NCBI GenBank assembly: GCA_022565935.1
Contig: JADFJY010000025.1
Location: forward strand, 1 to 13,439
Direction: 5' to 3'
Origin: Nitrososphaerota archaeon
Lineage (GTDB): Archaea > Thermoproteota > Nitrososphaeria > Nitrososphaerales > Nitrosopumilaceae
Length of the DNA stretch: 13,439 nucleotides
Shown: one piece after another, positions 5,733 to 12,139 of the stretch
Numbering within the stretch: the first letter of the stretch is position 1
How the letters are laid out: every line of letters starts with the position of its first letter
Made by a program: the position numbers and the translations under genes
The notes under the pieces: generated by a model
The model's database searches: none
The model's input: only the letters and a program-made list of their open reading frames with translations
Told to the model about the DNA's origin: nothing

Positions 5733-6610
5733 TATTTAATCACCATAGCTGATAATGCTTCTTTCATTTTTGTAACAACTTTACGAATTTGTTCAGGATC
5801 AGTGCCGTCAATTACTTCTGCTCGTCTTGTAGCTGTAGACTTGGGTACTCGCTCAACCTTATACACTATTGTTGGAGAACCTGGAAGGCCTACAAGAGTT
5901 TCATCAACACCCAATTCTTTTGCATTAAAGACTTTGAGATAATCTTTGAAATTTTGTGCTCGTTGGATAGCTTCTTTTTGATATTTTTCAAAGGCTAATC
6001 TTTGAGAAACGGCATCATAATTTGATTTGTAGGTAGGATCAATTGAGATAAAAACTGGCAAGGGTGCTTCAACTTCTTCAACTACATTAGGAGATCCTTG
6101 TAAACTAATCAGACGTTTTGCACGAATTGTTCTAGTCTCTAAATCTACACTGTAACTAATTACATTTCCAAGAAATGTAAACCCCAATTTCCAGGCAGTT
6201 TGTGGTCCAGTTTGTCCAGTTTCACCATCTGATGCTCGATGCCCTGAAAATACAATATCCATTTTGTGTGGCATTTTTTCAATTCCAACTCGTAACACTT
6301 CTGCAGTTCCCAAAGTGTCAGCTCCTGCAAATAACCTATCACTATACAGATGAAGTTCTTCTGCATCTGAGATTTGTTGAGCCTGCTGAAGTGCAAGATC
6401 TGCAATTGGCGGCCCCATCGTTACAATGAATACTTTTGCATCATACATTACTCTACCAAAAAATGCTGCGTGAGCTGCAATTCCACTATGAGGACCCAAA
6501 GTATTTTTTGTCTCAGCTCTGTTTAGGGTTCCATCTGGATTATAACTGACATTTCCTTCTGAAAAATCAGGTTCTAATTTTATGATTACAGTAATGTTTA
6601 GAGTCCCCAT
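5732..6610 (-). CDS. fixA: Electron transfer flavoprotein beta subunit (FixA/EtfB)
   Basis: A 292-residue protein from ATG 6610 and first gene of the operon. The signature regions are clear: the substrate-loop region FIVTMGPP (61-68), SDRLFAGADT at 90-99, ASDGETGQTGPQ at 126-137 (nucleotide-phosphate loop) and GLPGSPTIVYKVERVPK at 241-257. The DRxFxGADT block is what I associate with FixA-type and electron-bifurcating ETFs rather than mitochondrial ones. The family loop that normally reads like VNPxDxxAxEEA is replaced by NRAETKNTLGPHSGIAAHAA (30-49), so bifurcation cannot be assumed. A box A-like ACTTTAAG (minus strand, 6643-6636) centred about 29 bases before the ATG suggests an almost leaderless operon mRNA. 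Confidence 0.9.
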   Translation of the reverse strand: MGTLNITVIIKLEPDFSEGNVSYNPDGTLNRAETKNTLGPHSGIAAHAAFFGRVMYDAKVFIVTMGPPIADLALQQAQQISDAEELHLYSDRLFAGADTLGTAEVLRVGIEKMPHKMDIVFSGHRASDGETGQTGPQTAWKLGFTFLGNVISYSVDLETRTIRAKRLISLQGSPNVVEEVEAPLPVFISIDPTYKSNYDAVSQRLAFEKYQKEAIQRAQNFKDYLKVFNAKELGVDETLVGLPGSPTIVYKVERVPKSTATRRAEVIDGTDPEQIRKVVTKMKEALSAMVIK

Positions 6611-6635
6611 GACTAAACTTCGCTATTATTCCCCA

Positions 6636-6643
6636 CTTAAAGT
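6636..6643 (-). promoter_or_regulatory. Box A-like element of the fixAB-CX operon
   Basis: ACTTTAAG on the minus strand is centred about 29 bases before the fixA ATG at 6610. No Shine-Dalgarno is visible before that ATG, which agrees with a leaderless or near-leaderless transcript starting around 6613. Confidence 0.35.
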
Positions 6644-6647
6644 TAAC

Positions 6648-6725
6648 ATGATAATTGAAATGGTTAATGATATTTTTGATGGTAATCATTGGTATGAAAT
6701 GGAAATGAAAAAAAATCACCTATAG
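6648..6725 (+). CDS. Possible 25-residue microprotein, tentative
   Basis: ATG 6648 to TAG 6723-6725 encodes an acidic-aromatic peptide (MIIEMVNDIFDGNHWYEMEM, then a basic end). It diverges from fixA, overlaps that operon's promoter region, and ends inside the first CCTATAGG palindrome. I see no good box A for it. I keep it because the residue mix looks protein-like, but chance is a real alternative. Confidence 0.2.
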   Translation: MIIEMVNDIFDGNHWYEMEMKKNHL

Positions 6726-6762
6726 GACTTAAGTTCTATTACTCCCTATAGGGTATAGGTGA
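6716..6762 (+). promoter_or_regulatory. Palindromic promoter/operator region of the Cys-rich microgene
   Basis: A perfect 9-base inverted repeat, TCACCTATA (6716-6724) and TATAGGTGA (6754-6762), encloses a 10-base palindrome CCCTATAGGG (6744-6753). The octamer CCTATAGG occurs at 6719-6726 and 6745-6752, exactly 26 bases apart, with a third degenerate copy GGTATAGG at 6752-6759. The first octamer is at the right place for a box A with transcription starting near 6749, so the second would cover the start point. AGGTGA at 6758-6762 could also serve as Shine-Dalgarno for TTG 6769. The layout suggests binding by a dimeric regulator; that role is inference. Confidence 0.5.
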
Positions 6763-6768
6763 ATTGTA

Positions 6769-6903
6769 TTGAGGGATGATTATGCAGAATATACACAATG
6801 TCCTAATTGTATAACATCATTGCTTGATTGTAATTGTAACTGTTTTAGGTGTGGTAAAAGAGAGGAATGTAAATGTGAATTAAGTCCTCTTGCAATTCCA
6901 TAA
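6769..6903 (+). CDS. 44-residue Cys-rich protein, probable metal binder
   Basis: TTG 6769 to TAA 6901-6903. The frame is opened by a stop (TGA 6760-6762) only two codons upstream, and no in-frame ATG exists, so TTG is the only standard start. GGTGA just before it fits a Shine-Dalgarno. The 44 residues hold nine cysteines: C11-x2-C14, C21-x-C23-x-C25-x2-C28 and C34-x-C36. Such density suggests binding of zinc, or possibly copper or iron-sulfur, in a metallothionein-like or double-knuckle fold. The striking palindromic promoter immediately upstream suggests regulated, perhaps metal-responsive expression. No family recognised; Cys spacing is seen, the metal is inference. Confidence 0.6.
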   Translation: MRDDYAEYTQCPNCITSLLDCNCNCFRCGKREECKCELSPLAIP

Positions 6904-6935
6904 TAAAGATTAAGATTAAAAAATTAAAAGAGAAA

Positions 6936-7034
6936 TTGGAAAAAACATTCAGTGTAGAAGAAAAGGATTTGTTAATGAAGTTAAAATCTAATGAAAACAT
7001 CAGAAATTTTCTCCCTAGTAAAAATAATTCCTGA
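6936..7034 (+). CDS. Possible 32-residue charged helical peptide, tentative
   Basis: A frame open from about 6877 to TGA 7032-7034 encodes a lysine/glutamate-rich helical sequence ending NENIRNFLPSKNNS. The first standard start is TTG 6936, giving 32 residues. The codons before it (KIKKLKEK) are equally helix-like, so a non-standard start or a broken gene is possible. It follows the Cys-rich gene in the same direction and may share its mRNA. No family recognised. Confidence 0.3.
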   Translation: MEKTFSVEEKDLLMKLKSNENIRNFLPSKNNS

Positions 7035-7043
7035 AAATTTCAT

Positions 7044-7061
7044 AAAAAGATTTGACAATCT
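7044..7061 (-). terminator. Hairpin plus T-tract terminator of the secreted MBL gene
   Basis: On the minus strand AGATT pairs with AATCT around a four-base loop (7061-7048) and is followed by a T-run (7048-7044). It lies about 20 bases after the stop of the minus-strand hydrolase gene at 7080, the expected place for its terminator. Confidence 0.45.
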
Positions 7062-7079
7062 AATCTGGAAATAAGATAA

Positions 7080-8144
7080 CTAATCTATCATAGCATAGAA
7101 AACCATTGTTACACAATTTTCAACTGGACTAACCTCAATGTCTTTTAGATCTGGATATTGTTCTATAGTTAATTCTGCACATTTGTTTGCCAAATCACCA
7201 AAGTAATTTGCACTTGGTTGAGTTGTTTGCATTGCAATAATTGCATTGTCTAAAACTGCCAGTGTGAATTCTTTGTTAAATTTTACATGTTCAGGAGTTC
7301 CTAAGATTGGTTCGTGTCCTGAAATTATAATTTCCCAATCCATTGCTAAAATTTTATCATGTGCTGCAATGTGTTCCCCCATATCTCTTGTAATTCCAAA
7401 GTATTGAAAGGGAGCAGCATTTGGATGAAACAAATCAACTGCCATTATGACTTTGTGGGCAGGAGAAGAAATCACAATATCTCCTTTAGAATGAAATGCC
7501 CCAATGTAAGATAATTCTAGGACTTGATCACCTACACTCAAAGTGTATTGATTATCAAAAGTAATTGATGGAATTGGTCTTTGTGGATCATTTTTCATTG
7601 CCAGGTGTTTTGCAGTGTCAATATGAGAAATGTATGTGGTGTCTTTTGAAAAGAGACTAGCAGAACCTACATGGTCTTTGTGAATGTGTGAATAAATTAG
7701 ATGCGTTACTTTCTCTAAAGTAACATCAGAAATTGCTTGTTGTATTTTACTACCTAATCCCATAGGTGCATCAACTACAATAACTCCTTCTCCTGTTGTT
7801 AGAAACATCATCTGATACGTGCCATCAGTAATCCAATAGAGTCCATCACCAATTTCGATGACTGCATATCCTTTTTCAGAATCAATTTCAGGTTCATTGA
7901 CAGTATAATCCATTGAAGATGGGAATAATCCTTTTTTTGTAATCATTACTGGTTTTTGTGATATTGTTTCATCAGAAACTTCAGAACATAGTCTATCTCC
8001 ACAGACCTTTTTTGAATTAGTTTCAGTTAGAAAAGTTCCCTTTGCTTTGGCTGCATCAACATTAGGAACAATATCAAATTGTAAAGCATGTGCAATACCT
8101 ATTGAAAAAATAAATAGGATTAATGCAAAAAATAGAAATTTCAT
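7080..8144 (-). CDS. Secreted metallo-beta-lactamase-fold hydrolase
   Basis: A 354-residue protein from ATG 8144. The first 20 residues (K2, then a long hydrophobic stretch ending AHA) form a signal peptide, with cleavage likely after A20. The MBL domain spans about 95-290 with a complete di-metal site: SHIHKDH gives H153, H155, D157 and H158; H218 in GAFHSKGD; D237 in AVDLFHP; H277 in SGHEP. The layout resembles the QuiP/NDM-like exported MBL group (lactonases, alkyl-sulfatase relatives) more than true beta-lactamases. The substrate is unknown. C48 and C53 near the mature N-terminus, and C308 and C327 in the C-terminal tail, may form disulfides outside the membrane. A box A at 8167-8173 predicts a leaderless mRNA. 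It is divergent from the second MBL gene at 8470. Confidence 0.85.
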   Translation of the reverse strand: MKFLFFALILFIFSIGIAHALQFDIVPNVDAAKAKGTFLTETNSKKVCGDRLCSEVSDETISQKPVMITKKGLFPSSMDYTVNEPEIDSEKGYAVIEIGDGLYWITDGTYQMMFLTTGEGVIVVDAPMGLGSKIQQAISDVTLEKVTHLIYSHIHKDHVGSASLFSKDTTYISHIDTAKHLAMKNDPQRPIPSITFDNQYTLSVGDQVLELSYIGAFHSKGDIVISSPAHKVIMAVDLFHPNAAPFQYFGITRDMGEHIAAHDKILAMDWEIIISGHEPILGTPEHVKFNKEFTLAVLDNAIIAMQTTQPSANYFGDLANKCAELTIEQYPDLKDIEVSPVENCVTMVFYAMID

Positions 8145-8166
8145 AAAATATTAAAAGATGAAATTA

Positions 8167-8191
8167 GATAAAAGGATTCAAATCAGAATCC
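8167..8191 (-). promoter_or_regulatory. Box A with adjoining inverted repeat upstream of the secreted MBL gene
   Basis: TTTTATC on the minus strand (8173-8167) is centred about 26 bases before ATG 8144, a good leaderless box A. It is abutted by the perfect inverted repeat GGATTC (8174-8179) and GAATCC (8186-8191) with a 6-base spacer. The repeat covers the TFB-recognition side of the promoter, so it is a reasonable operator candidate. The half-site resembles that at 224-232 (AAAGGATT). Confidence 0.45.
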
Positions 8192-8236
8192 TATAAGATA
8201 TGAACGGGTTTGATGAAAGTTTTGATGGTTGAATCT

Positions 8237-8437
8237 TTAGAGGCTTGAACCATTTTTGGTGATAATTTGGGATTCAGAAAAGATCAGGCCATCAAAGGGC
8301 TTGGTATTTGAGTTTAGGACTCTTGGTTCAATTCTTAAGAGGCTTGAATCTTTTTTGTGGATAAAAATGAATGCAGTTAATGAATCTAAAGGGACCAGAT
8401 ACGTTATTTTTTTACATTTGATACAACCTATTAACAA
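8237..8437 (-). CDS. Hypothetical 66-residue protein, doubtful
   Basis: A minus-strand frame from TTG 8437 to TAA 8239-8237 occupies most of the 325-base gap between the two divergent MBL genes. Its N-terminus has CIKCKK (C5, C8), a possible zinc knuckle, followed by a hydrophobic strand (LTAFIFI). No second cysteine pair follows. It contains two copies, 99 bases apart, of the 13-base AGAGGCTTGAAYC (plus-strand reading), which encode SSL in the same frame. An almost coextensive plus-strand frame (8256-8462) exists, so chance openness is possible. I found no other gene in this gap. No family recognised. Confidence 0.3.
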   Translation of the reverse strand: MLIGCIKCKKITYLVPLDSLTAFIFIHKKDSSLLRIEPRVLNSNTKPFDGLIFSESQIITKNGSSL

Positions 8438-8469
8438 AATTTCTTATTTGATTAGAATCTAAATAAACT

Positions 8470-9375
8470 ATGAAAATTTTCATTCCAATTGCTATCATAA
8501 TTTTTGGTTTAATGATTGGTATCACTTCCACCTCTGCTGAAGAAATGTCAGATGCCACTACTAATCTCCTTAACTATGATATTCAATCTGGTGAGCTAGC
8601 TATAATGTGGTTGGGAAATCATCAAAAGGGCTCATTGGAAGGGTATGCTTCAGCAGGCTTTCTTTTAAGAACTAGCAACTATGCTATCGCAATAGATCCA
8701 TCAAGCTTACTCATAGACGATATCGATTCGTTGGATAGACTAGATGCAATTTTCATAACTCATGATCATGGAGATCACTTTGATCCTGAAACCACCATAG
8801 CAATGCAAACTAAAACTGGTTCCTTTATCATTGCAGATCCAACTTCAGCACTTATGTTAATTGATAAAATACCTAAAGACAAGCTCGTCCAAATCAAACC
8901 AAATGAGCAAAAAACTATCTCTGGAATTACTGTTGATGCATTTGCAGCTGAACATTCAACTAAAACTCCATTGATCTATGTAATAGAGTTTGATGGATTT
9001 AGAATATTTCATGGTTCTGATTCTGGATTTGTGGATGATTTAAAGAACATTGAACCAAGAGTTCATGTAGCAATAGTTCCAACTGGAAGCCCTTCCCCAA
9101 CTGCATCCCCGCAAGATGCATTTGAAATGACAAAAGCAACAAATCCCTATATTGTTATTCCAATGCATGGTAGTCCTCAACAGATGCAGGAATTTTCAAA
9201 TCTAGTAGAAGATTCTGGTTTGGAAACAATAGTTACAATTCCTTCACCCTTGGAGATAATAATTCCATATGAGGTTGTGCCAGAGTTTGGTTTACTTTCA
9301 GTTGTTGTGTTAAGTTCTGGAATAGGAATGGTAATTTACCTTTTAAGGAGCAAAAATATTGTTAACATGATTTGA
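8470..9375 (+). CDS. Surface-anchored MBL-fold hydrolase with PEFG-CTERM sorting signal
   Basis: A 301-residue protein from ATG 8470. Residues 1-23 are a signal peptide ending TSA. The MBL domain resembles the L-ascorbate-lactonase/UPF0173-like group: THDHGDH at 97-103 gives H98, H100, D102 and H103, with H162 (AEHST), D184 (HGSDSG) and H233 (MHGSP) completing the site. After the domain comes PEFG at 271-274, a hydrophobic span (~275-292) and a basic tail (R293, K295). This is the tripartite PEFG-CTERM signal of thaumarchaeal surface proteins, believed to be processed by an archaeosortase. The enzyme should therefore sit outside the cell, tethered to the envelope. The substrate is unknown. 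The stop overlaps the start of the next gene. Confidence 0.85.
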   Translation: MKIFIPIAIIIFGLMIGITSTSAEEMSDATTNLLNYDIQSGELAIMWLGNHQKGSLEGYASAGFLLRTSNYAIAIDPSSLLIDDIDSLDRLDAIFITHDHGDHFDPETTIAMQTKTGSFIIADPTSALMLIDKIPKDKLVQIKPNEQKTISGITVDAFAAEHSTKTPLIYVIEFDGFRIFHGSDSGFVDDLKNIEPRVHVAIVPTGSPSPTASPQDAFEMTKATNPYIVIPMHGSPQQMQEFSNLVEDSGLETIVTIPSPLEIIIPYEVVPEFGLLSVVVLSSGIGMVIYLLRSKNIVNMI

Positions 9376-9611
9376 AACTAAACCTACAAGGAAATAAATT
9401 AATTATCACTGTAATACTAATTTTTAGTACAGCAATTTTTCTCGTTTTTGTAATTAATTGGTTTGATGAGAATGTTGCAAACCCTAGAATTTGGAAAGAT
9501 TGGACATGTGAAGAAATGAAAAAATTTGCAATTGAGTTTAAAGATGAGCAGTTTACTAATTTTCAGCGAGCTAAATTTCATGAGGCTCTGAGCTTCTGTA
9601 TGGGTACATAG
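9372..9611 (+). CDS. Small single-span membrane protein, translationally coupled to the PEFG-CTERM hydrolase
   Basis: A 79-residue protein. TTG 9372 overlaps the preceding TGA (TTGA), and no better start exists, so coupling is likely. Residues ~9-30 (LIITVILIFSTAIFLVFVINW) are a membrane span preceded by a basic N-terminus, leaving a tail of about 50 residues, probably outside. The tail has WTCEEMKKFAIEF and a second Cys in FHEALSFC; C46 and C76 could form a disulfide. The WxCEEM ... FQRAKFHEALxxC pattern recalls small membrane proteins common in Nitrosopumilus-type genomes. No function known. The overlap with the hydrolase gene suggests a shared job or a helper role in the envelope. Confidence 0.7.
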   Translation: MKLNLQGNKLIITVILIFSTAIFLVFVINWFDENVANPRIWKDWTCEEMKKFAIEFKDEQFTNFQRAKFHEALSFCMGT

Positions 9612-9622
9612 CAGTATCAAGT

Positions 9623-9673
9623 TTCAAAATATTTGCATATTTAGTGTATGATTGATACGAAAAGTCACTTTTG
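9623..9673 (+). repeat. Dispersed ~50-base intergenic repeat, copy 2
   Basis: The partner of 1484-1532 (two substitutions, one two-base indel). It begins 11 bases after the stop of the small membrane protein gene. Here the reading frame opened by TTG stops after nine codons, at TAG 9679-9681, so coding conservation beyond the repeat is absent. A bulged stem-loop follows directly. Confidence 0.7.
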
Positions 9674-9678
9674 AATTC

Positions 9679-9713
9679 TAGTTTTAAGAATTCCAGAAGC
9701 ATTTGGAAACTAG
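9679..9713 (+). other. Bulged stem-loop between repeat copy 2 and the MoxR gene
   Basis: CTAGTTT at 9678-9684 and AAACTAG at 9707-9713 are perfect complements, give or take a base at the edge. Inside, TTCCA pairs with TGGAA around a GAAGCATT-type loop, leaving one unpaired bulge on the 5' arm. It could be an RNA structure at the end of a short transcript from the repeat. No T-run follows, so a terminator is unlikely. Confidence 0.35.
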
Positions 9714-9721
9714 ATCTAATA

Positions 9722-9729
9722 TTAAATAT
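9722..9729 (+). promoter_or_regulatory. Box A of the MoxR-VWA operon
   Basis: TTAAATAT is centred about 28 bases before the TTG at 9754, predicting a leaderless or nearly leaderless mRNA. This supports the unusual TTG start. An ATG at 9741 is in another frame and closes after 13 codons. Confidence 0.4.
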
Positions 9730-9753
9730 TGTTTAAATTAATGAAAACATACT

Positions 9754-10545
9754 TTGGAAATACAATATCTAGATTGGAATAATTCAAATCAAATTCTGAA
9801 TAAGGCATATGAAGCAGGTCTTTTTGTGCTCATTATAGGACCAAAAGGAACTGGAAAGACATCTTTAGTGAGAGATTTTGCAAAAAATAAGAGTGTAAAT
9901 CTACAATCCATTAATTTTAGCCTAAGAACTAGAGAGAGTCATCTTATTGGTACAAAAACACTAACAGATGGAACTGTAAGTTTTGATGAAGGAATTTTGA
10001 TAAAGTCAATGAAAAAAGGAGACATGCTTTACTTGGATGAAATTAATTCAGCAGAAGCTGATGTTTTACTCAGACTTGATGAAGCGTTAGATGATAGACG
10101 ACAAATTGTATTAAAAGAATCAACAGGAGAAGTAATCAAAGCAAAAGAAAATTGGTATGTAATTGCAACTATAAATCCATTAACACATAGTGGAACAAAG
10201 GAACTCCCACCACAAATACTAAGTAGATTTCCAGTACGAATAAGACTAGAATATCCGCCTGAGAACATTGAATTAGAAATTATAAAAAAATATGTTTCAG
10301 GAGAACATGAATCAGAAATTATTCAAGCAATTAAACTAGCAAATATATTAAGACAAGCTGCTGCCGTTGAAGAACTATTTTATTCTCCTAGCTTAAGAGA
10401 AACAATTGCATTTGGAAAATTATTGGATAAAGGAATGTCTTCAAAAGAGATAGCATTTTTTGTTTTTGGAAATGTTTACACACAATGGGGAAACATAGAA
10501 TATCAAAAAGTAAGTGACATCATTACTTCAATGTTTGGTAATTAA
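9754..10545 (+). CDS. MoxR/CbbQ-type AAA+ ATPase
   Basis: A 263-residue AAA_5-type ATPase. Walker A is GPKGTGKT at 29-36, Walker B is MLYLDEI at 91-97, sensor 1 is ATINP at 138-142, and the arginine-finger region is LSRFP at 156-160. The Walker B-to-sensor spacing, the insert before sensor 1 and the short lid domain match CbbQ/NirQ/NorQ/GvpN and MoxR proteins. These remodel or activate a partner enzyme, often helping insert a metal cofactor, and work with a VWA-domain protein. That partner follows immediately, its ATG abutting this gene's TAA. The start is TTG 9754: the frame is closed by TGA at 9742-9744 and has no ATG before the P-loop. The client is unknown. Confidence 0.87.
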   Translation: MEIQYLDWNNSNQILNKAYEAGLFVLIIGPKGTGKTSLVRDFAKNKSVNLQSINFSLRTRESHLIGTKTLTDGTVSFDEGILIKSMKKGDMLYLDEINSAEADVLLRLDEALDDRRQIVLKESTGEVIKAKENWYVIATINPLTHSGTKELPPQILSRFPVRIRLEYPPENIELEIIKKYVSGEHESEIIQAIKLANILRQAAAVEELFYSPSLRETIAFGKLLDKGMSSKEIAFFVFGNVYTQWGNIEYQKVSDIITSMFGN

Positions 10546-12108
10546 ATGCAAGTAATTCAACTTCAAAATGAATCAATAGTAGAAATTGGAACCTTTCTTG
10601 TAAGAAGATGGTCTGAAGAAGATAAAATGATTATTGAAATTTCAGATAAGATGGAAGCCAGAACAAGACTTAATGAAAAAAAAATAATCATGATACCTCT
10701 TGAAAAAAGAATTGGTAACGATTTTCAAAAATATCGTCAATTTCGAACGTCATTGTGGTATGAAGCAATGAGAGTAAAATTTTGTAAAAAGATTCTTAGT
10801 AATGATCATGCATTTGGTTTCATTCTCAATACATTGGAGACACAAAGAATTGAACAATTAGGTAGAAAAATTTGGAAAGGAATGGATGATGAAATTATCT
10901 TCAATTATGCCTATATGCTTATAGCAAGACCACAACTAAACACAGTTTATGGAAATGCACGAATTGTAGAGGCATTTTATCAATATTTCATGTTTGGGGC
11001 AATTAAAGGAGAAATTCAATCTAGTCATTTTGAGAAAATTAAAAAAGCAGCCGAATTTGCAAAAAAAAATGTTGCCAAAGCAATTGAGAAAAATTATGAT
11101 ACTGATTGGCTTGAAAAAAATGTAAGCGATATAATCAAAATTTTAGATATTGATTCACTTCTTACAATTCCAGTATCTTTACCGTATATGAAAGCTGGAA
11201 TGGCATTAAATAAAGAAGAACTATTAAAAATTTTAAAAATAATTTCCAAAAACAAAGAAGGAGATTTTGGTTCAGCAAATTCTACATCGATATTAAGAGG
11301 AGACAATGTCTATGATGAGTATAAAGTATTACTTGATGAAAACAAAAAAATGGAAAATAAAGGATTAAGTCCAGAAGCAATAGGAATTCAAATTCCATCT
11401 ACAAGGAATGTTAATGAAACCGCAATATATGATATGAATTTGATTAATCGATTAAAAATTAAATTTAAGGAATGGAAATATGGATGGAAAGAACAACATC
11501 ATAGATCTGGAGATGAATTTGATGAGGAAAGTTACATTGAAGGACATGAACCATTTTTTATAGATATAAGAAAATCAATTAAAACCAAAATTGTAATTTT
11601 GTTGGATCATTCATCAAGTATTGCATCAAATGCTCTAGAATACAAAAAAGCAACTCTTGCACTTTGTGAAGTACTCGCTTTTCTTAAGGTAAAATTTGCA
11701 GTATATGCATTTAGTACTCAAAACAGATCAGTCGTTTGTTGGTCTATAAAAAAAGATAATATTAAATGGAACAATATTACTGCAAAACGATTAGCACAGA
11801 TCGTTGCAAATGGTTCAACCCCCTTGGCAGAAGTTTATGATAAAATGTTTCCAATGTTACAATCAAAAAGACCAGATATTTTTTTGACACTAACAGATGG
11901 TGAACCATCAGATCCTAGTGCAGTAAGAAATATGACAAAATCTCTGAAAGGGTTAGGCATCAATATGGTGGCTTTAGGCTTGGGCCCAAACACAATAAGG
12001 GCTACTACTATAGCAAATAATCTCAAACATTTAGGATATGAAAAAACTATGGCAGTTAGTAGACTAAATGATATTCCGAATAAAGTGATTAGTATTTTAG
12101 AAGGATAA
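10546..12108 (+). CDS. von Willebrand factor A (MIDAS) protein, partner of the MoxR ATPase
   Basis: A 520-residue protein whose ATG directly follows the ATPase stop. The N-terminal ~340 residues are mainly helical and charged. The VWA domain is at about 347-518 and keeps a complete metal-ion-dependent adhesion site: D354-x-S356-x-S358 (DHSSS), T425 in GSTPL and D451 in LTDGEP. The acidic stretch before it (GDEFDEESYIEG) resembles the linker preceding the VWA domain in CobT/CbbO/NorD-type proteins. In bacteria such pairs (NorQ-NorD, CbbQ-CbbO, RavA-ViaA) use ATP hydrolysis to remodel a client through the MIDAS. There is no signal peptide or membrane span, so both partners are cytoplasmic. The client is not identifiable here; a cofactor-bearing enzyme is the natural guess. 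Confidence 0.87.
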   Translation: MQVIQLQNESIVEIGTFLVRRWSEEDKMIIEISDKMEARTRLNEKKIIMIPLEKRIGNDFQKYRQFRTSLWYEAMRVKFCKKILSNDHAFGFILNTLETQRIEQLGRKIWKGMDDEIIFNYAYMLIARPQLNTVYGNARIVEAFYQYFMFGAIKGEIQSSHFEKIKKAAEFAKKNVAKAIEKNYDTDWLEKNVSDIIKILDIDSLLTIPVSLPYMKAGMALNKEELLKILKIISKNKEGDFGSANSTSILRGDNVYDEYKVLLDENKKMENKGLSPEAIGIQIPSTRNVNETAIYDMNLINRLKIKFKEWKYGWKEQHHRSGDEFDEESYIEGHEPFFIDIRKSIKTKIVILLDHSSSIASNALEYKKATLALCEVLAFLKVKFAVYAFSTQNRSVVCWSIKKDNIKWNNITAKRLAQIVANGSTPLAEVYDKMFPMLQSKRPDIFLTLTDGEPSDPSAVRNMTKSLKGLGINMVALGLGPNTIRATTIANNLKHLGYEKTMAVSRLNDIPNKVISILEG

Positions 12109-12122
12109 TTTATTAGAATTTT

Positions 12123-12139
12123 GAGGAGAAAGACTTTTG
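12123..12139 (+). promoter_or_regulatory. Shine-Dalgarno site that fixes a TTG start
   Basis: GAGGAG at 12123-12128 lies 8 bases before TTG 12137. The frame is closed by TGA at 12122-12124, so TTG is the first usable start, and the GAGGAG confirms it. The 28-base gap to the VWA gene and lack of a terminator suggest read-through from the MoxR-VWA mRNA. Confidence 0.55.

Noticed and set aside
8256..8462. Plus-strand 68-codon frame in the gap before the second MBL gene
   Set aside because: Overlaps a competing minus-strand frame with a CxxC motif, has no good promoter, and its translation shows no recognisable pattern.
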